Shown here one piece after another: positions 61,332 through 64,000 of a DNA stretch of 64,000 nucleotides (positions are counted from its first letter, which is position 1; each line of letters starts with the position of its first letter). The position numbers and the translations under genes are program-made. This DNA comes from Halolamina pelagica (GTDB lineage Archaea > Halobacteriota > Halobacteria > Halobacteriales > Haloferacaceae). The stretch lies in contig NZ_FOXI01000001.1 of NCBI RefSeq assembly GCF_900115675.1, positions 1-64,000 of the forward strand, read 5' to 3'. The notes under the pieces were generated by a model. The model saw nothing but the letters and a program-made list of their open reading frames with translations. It did not search any database and had not been told where the DNA came from.

Positions 61332-61913
61332 TTACCCGTCGTCGATGGCGTCGTCGACGGTCCCGTCCGCGTTCACGTCGTCCGGGTCCACCACGCGCTT
61401 GCCCGTCTCCATCGGGAGCACGCGCTGCTCGCCGCCCGCCCACTCGCGGTCGAGTTCGTCGCCGTCGAACAGGCGGTCGAGGAAGACGGCGAGCCCGGCG
61501 ACCTCGGAGTGGGGCTGGTTGGTGACGCCGACGTTCCAGTCCGCGTGCTCGTACACCTCGAACGGTACCTTCTCGCCGCCGACGACGATCAGGATCGGCT
61601 CCTCGGCGTGGACCTCGCGGATCTCCTCCTGAACGGTCTGGACCTCCTCGCCGTACATCGTGAGGTGGACGACCGTCCCCTCCCAGTTCCGGATGGTCGC
61701 GCGCTGCTCCCCGTCGAGTTCGACCTCGAAGGGGCCGCCGAAGCGCGCGGTGATGTCCCGCACCGTCTCCGCGGACTGGCCGGCGTTGTCCGGGAAGACC
61801 ACGCGGTCGGCACCCAGCGCGCGGGCGGTGAGCCCGACGTGGGTCGTCATGCGGTCGTCCCGGCCTGGCCGGTGGCCGAACCGTAACACGCAGCACTCCG
61901 GGGTGTCTTGCAT
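61332..61913 (-). CDS. trm56: tRNA (cytidine(56)-2'-O)-methyltransferase
   Basis: Archaeal SPOUT methyltransferase that 2'-O-methylates C56 in the T-loop of tRNA. The 193-residue protein has the start VLRFGHRPGRDDRMTTHVGL, the family motif VVHLTMYGEEVQTV and the knotted SPOUT C-terminal region PILIVVGGEKVPFEVYEHAD, WNVGVTNQPHSEVAGLAVFL. The ATG at 61911-61913 was chosen from the family start. It lies upstream of tfe on the same strand, an order often seen in archaea. Confidence 0.95.
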   Translation of the reverse strand: MQDTPECCVLRFGHRPGRDDRMTTHVGLTARALGADRVVFPDNAGQSAETVRDITARFGGPFEVELDGEQRATIRNWEGTVVHLTMYGEEVQTVQEEIREVHAEEPILIVVGGEKVPFEVYEHADWNVGVTNQPHSEVAGLAVFLDRLFDGDELDREWAGGEQRVLPMETGKRVVDPDDVNADGTVDDAIDDG

Positions 61914-62020
61914 ACTCCGGCGAACTGGGGGCGGAAGGGTGGCGCTTTCGGTTCCCGACCGGCGACGGCGCCGCCGGCGGTGACCGGAACGCACTTCCCC
62001 GAACCCGAACACGCGCCGAC

Positions 62021-62959
62021 ATGGACCTCAGCGGCAAGAACGTGGTCGTGACGGGCGGCGCAGGACTCGTCGGCTCCCACCTCGCGGGCGTACTGGCCGA
62101 CGAGAACGACGTGTTGGCCGTCGACGATCTCTCGAAGGGCGACCGCGAGGCGATCCCCGACGGCGTCGAGTTCGAACGCGCCGACGTGCTCGACCCCGAC
62201 GACGTGGCGCGGGTCATCGACGGGGGGACGGACGTGGTGTTCCACTTCGCGGCCCACACCGACGTGCGCGTCGACGACCCCGCCGAGGAGCGCCGCGTGT
62301 TCGAGGAGAACACCGAGATGACGTACAACGTCCTCGAACGGATGCGCGAGGTCGGCTGTGACGCACTCGCTTTCACCTCCTCCTCGACGGTGTACGGCGA
62401 GGCCCCCCGACCGACGCCGGAGGACTACGGGCCCCTCGAACCGATCAGCATCTACGGCGCCTCGAAGCTCTCCGACGAGGGTGTGGTGTCGACGTTCGCC
62501 AACTCCTACGGCATCCAGTCGTGGGTGTTCCGGTTCGCGAACATCGTCGGCCCGCGCCAGCGCGGCAACGTGATCCCGGACTTCATCCAGAAGCTTCAGG
62601 CCGACCCGGAGACGCTCACCATCCTCGGCGACGGCCGACAGGAGAAGTCCTACCTCCACGTCGCCGACTGCGCGGCCGCGATCCGGGACGTCGTGGAGAA
62701 CGCCGGGGACGACTACAACGTCTACAACCTCGGCTCGGAGACGACCACCTCCGTCGTCGACATCGCCGACATCGTCGCCGACGTGATGGGACTCGACCCC
62801 GAGTACGAGTTCACGGGCGGCGACCGGGGCTGGACCGGCGACGTGCCGAAGATGCGACTCGACACGAGCAAGCTCGCGGGACTGGGTCACGACGTGCCCG
62901 CGGACAGCGACGCGGCGGTCCGGCGGGCGACCGAACAGCTCTACGACGAACTCAGCTAG
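62021..62959 (+). CDS. NAD-dependent epimerase/dehydratase
   Basis: A 312-residue extended SDR of the UDP-glucose 4-epimerase-like group. The NAD motif GGAGLVG is at 12-18, the Ser/Thr region is SSSTVYGEA and the catalytic pair is Tyr145 and Lys149 in IYGASK. The substrate is likely a nucleotide sugar, for surface-layer glycan or polysaccharide synthesis, but no glycosyltransferase is in view. The ATG at 62021 begins the first beta strand at once. Confidence 0.92.
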   Translation: MDLSGKNVVVTGGAGLVGSHLAGVLADENDVLAVDDLSKGDREAIPDGVEFERADVLDPDDVARVIDGGTDVVFHFAAHTDVRVDDPAEERRVFEENTEMTYNVLERMREVGCDALAFTSSSTVYGEAPRPTPEDYGPLEPISIYGASKLSDEGVVSTFANSYGIQSWVFRFANIVGPRQRGNVIPDFIQKLQADPETLTILGDGRQEKSYLHVADCAAAIRDVVENAGDDYNVYNLGSETTTSVVDIADIVADVMGLDPEYEFTGGDRGWTGDVPKMRLDTSKLAGLGHDVPADSDAAVRRATEQLYDELS

Positions 62960-62980
62960 CCGGGACGGCGACGAACGCGG

Positions 62981-63325
62981 TCAGACCAGCACCGTCTCCT
63001 CGGCGCTGAGCTCGCGGTCACGACACGTCAGTTCGGCGACGACGAAGTACTCGCCCGGATCGGGGTCCTCCCACGCGGCGTCGAACGTCCGGCTGCCGCC
63101 CGCGGGCACCGTCTCCGAGCCCGTCACCTGGGCGAACATCCGGTCGGCGTCCGACTGCCAGACGGGCGCCGCCTCGTCGTCGGCGCCGGCGGGGTACACC
63201 GAGACGCGGACCCGCTGTGCGTCCGCGAACGATAGCTCGACGGGCCCGTCGTCGGTGTTCTCCACGGTGAGTTCGAACGCAAGCGCGTCCCCGCGTTGCC
63301 GACTCTCGAGGGAGGTTTCGAGCAC
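62981..63325 (-). CDS. BsuPI-domain-like protein
   Basis: A 114-residue beta-sandwich protein resembling the BsuPI (intracellular proteinase inhibitor) domain: ALAFELTVENTDDGPVELSF, then AQRVRVSVYPAG, VWQSDADRMFAQVTG and TFDAAWEDPDPGEYFVVAEL. In archaea and bacteria the domain occurs in proteins of unknown role and inhibitor function is not proven here. Start is the GTG at 63323-63325, since the frame upstream turns basic and Pro-rich. Confidence 0.8.
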   Translation of the reverse strand: MLETSLESRQRGDALAFELTVENTDDGPVELSFADAQRVRVSVYPAGADDEAAPVWQSDADRMFAQVTGSETVPAGGSRTFDAAWEDPDPGEYFVVAELTCRDRELSAEETVLV

Positions 63326-63363
63326 GTCTGCAGGTTCGTGGACGCGCAGCAAAAGCTTCCCGC

Positions 63364-63552
63364 CTACGCCCCGTCGCGCATGTCCGGCGGCAGCAGGTTC
63401 GGGATCCCGTCCTCGATGGGGTAGGACTCGCCGCAGTCGGTGCAGGTCAGCGTCCCCGAGATGATCTCGCCGTCGTCGCGCTCGTCGGCGTCGAGCTCGA
63501 GGTCGTGTTTGTCCATCGGGCAGCAGACGATCTCCATCAGCGACTCCTTCAT
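63364..63552 (-). CDS. Trm112-like zinc protein
   Basis: A 62-residue Trm112-family protein with four Cys (10, 11, 37 and 40): EIVCCPMDKHDLEL and TCTDCGESYPIEDGIPNLLP. Trm112 activates several methyltransferases (tRNA, rRNA and translation factor) in eukaryotes and archaea. In Haloferax volcanii the orthologue is known to partner with several methyltransferases. ATG at 63550-63552 chosen. Confidence 0.9.
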   Translation of the reverse strand: MKESLMEIVCCPMDKHDLELDADERDDGEIISGTLTCTDCGESYPIEDGIPNLLPPDMRDGA

Positions 63553-63601
63553 ACGCCCCAACTGGGGTCGGATGGGGCAAAAGGCTGCGGGTTCCGTGGG
63601 C

Positions 63602-64000
63602 CTACTCGAGGAAGCGCTCGTAGGCGGAGGTGAAGGCGCCGGACTCCTCGGTGAGTTCGTCCCACTCGTCGAGGCCGCGCTCGGCGCGCGTCCCCTCGAC
63701 CGTGTTGTCGAGCACGAACGCGACGATGCCGCCGACGGCCATCCCCGTGCCGCCGACCACGTAGACGGTGTCGGCGACGATCTGGAGCGTCGCGTCGGGG
63801 AGCACCGAGGCCGTGAGCACCGGGCCGACGACGGGGGTGTTCGCGACGCCCTCGGCGAAGGCGGCCGCGCTCCCGACGTTGCCCATGTACGCCGGGAGCG
63901 CGAGGCCGAGGAACAGCGAGATGCCGACGATGAACGAGTTCCGCGAGGAGTCGAGGTCGACGTGTTTCAGGTTCGAGAGGCCGACCGCGGCGATCTGGCC
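63602..64000 (-). CDS. NCS2 uracil/xanthine permease, C-terminal part
   Basis: The last 132 codons of a nucleobase:cation symporter-2 permease; the 5' part lies beyond the window. The sequence seen has the FIVGISLFLGLALPAYMGN helix, VLTASVLPDATLQIVADTVY and the last membrane helix GGTGMAVGGIVAFVLDNTVE, then an acidic cytosolic tail. It transports uracil or a purine; the substrate cannot be told from the fragment. Confidence 0.88.
   Translation of the reverse strand, partial: GQIAAVGLSNLKHVDLDSSRNSFIVGISLFLGLALPAYMGNVGSAAAFAEGVANTPVVGPVLTASVLPDATLQIVADTVYVVGGTGMAVGGIVAFVLDNTVEGTRAERGLDEWDELTEESGAFTSAYERFLE

Overview
The window is chromosomal DNA from a haloarchaeon (class Halobacteria). This rests on the very high GC content, the acidic proteins, archaeal TATA-type promoters, 4-base ATGA/GTGA overlaps inside operons, and archaea-only or haloarchaeal families: transcription factor E, RNA polymerase subunit L, MptA, the GHMP-type shikimate and pantoate kinases, Trm56, DpsA, HTH_10/Bat-type and TrmB regulators. 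I see no rRNA, tRNA, CRISPR array, transposase or insertion sequence. The genus cannot be fixed from the sequence alone.

Layout. 1-4.1 kb: two acetyl-CoA synthetase genes (the first cut by the window edge) around a Bat-like regulator. 4.2-10.1 kb: an eIF-2B-like protein, aldo/keto reductase, SnoaL-like protein, MFS transporter, D-hydroxyacid dehydrogenase and aspartate-semialdehyde dehydrogenase. 10.1-10.9 kb: no convincing protein gene, but hairpins that could be a structured RNA. 10.9-14.5 kb: a metal module (CxxC-bearing HTH regulator, free HMA protein, P1B-type ATPase with CPG in place of CPC, FmdE-like protein). 14.6-17 kb: three overlapping Dps genes, only the first keeping the ferroxidase ligands, then a 50-residue gene behind a DtxR-like palindrome and a Met/Gly-rich membrane protein. 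17-25.3 kb: a HAD hydrolase, then a TetR-ABC operon and a large RND exporter whose promoters carry related palindromes, then a TrmB regulator.

25.8-37 kb is the most coherent accessory block. It has a Liv-type ABC uptake operon ending in a KAS-III-like gene, an HTH_10 regulator, a 3-hydroxybutyrate-dehydrogenase-like SDR, an acyl-CoA ligase, an alpha/beta hydrolase and a MaoC-like hydratase. Three near-identical palindromes (TTCACATGTGAA type) lie 38-40 bases from four of the start codons, so the block looks like one regulon for import, CoA activation and beta-oxidation-type processing of an unidentified organic acid.

37-50.7 kb is mostly household: methyltransferases, CspA, HisD, a CNNM protein, two FAD oxidoreductases, MptA, a TrmB regulator, a DUF255 thioredoxin-like protein and a DsrE protein. 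50.8-55 kb is a transport cluster (CNNM, holin-like, APC permease, FNT channel) that looks less GC-biased by eye than its surroundings. 55-64 kb is core archaeal: chorismate mutase with shikimate kinase, pantoate kinase, RpoL, HisF, TFE with DUF2110 and DUF5803 proteins, Trm56, an epimerase, a Trm112-like protein and the C-terminal end of an NCS2 permease.
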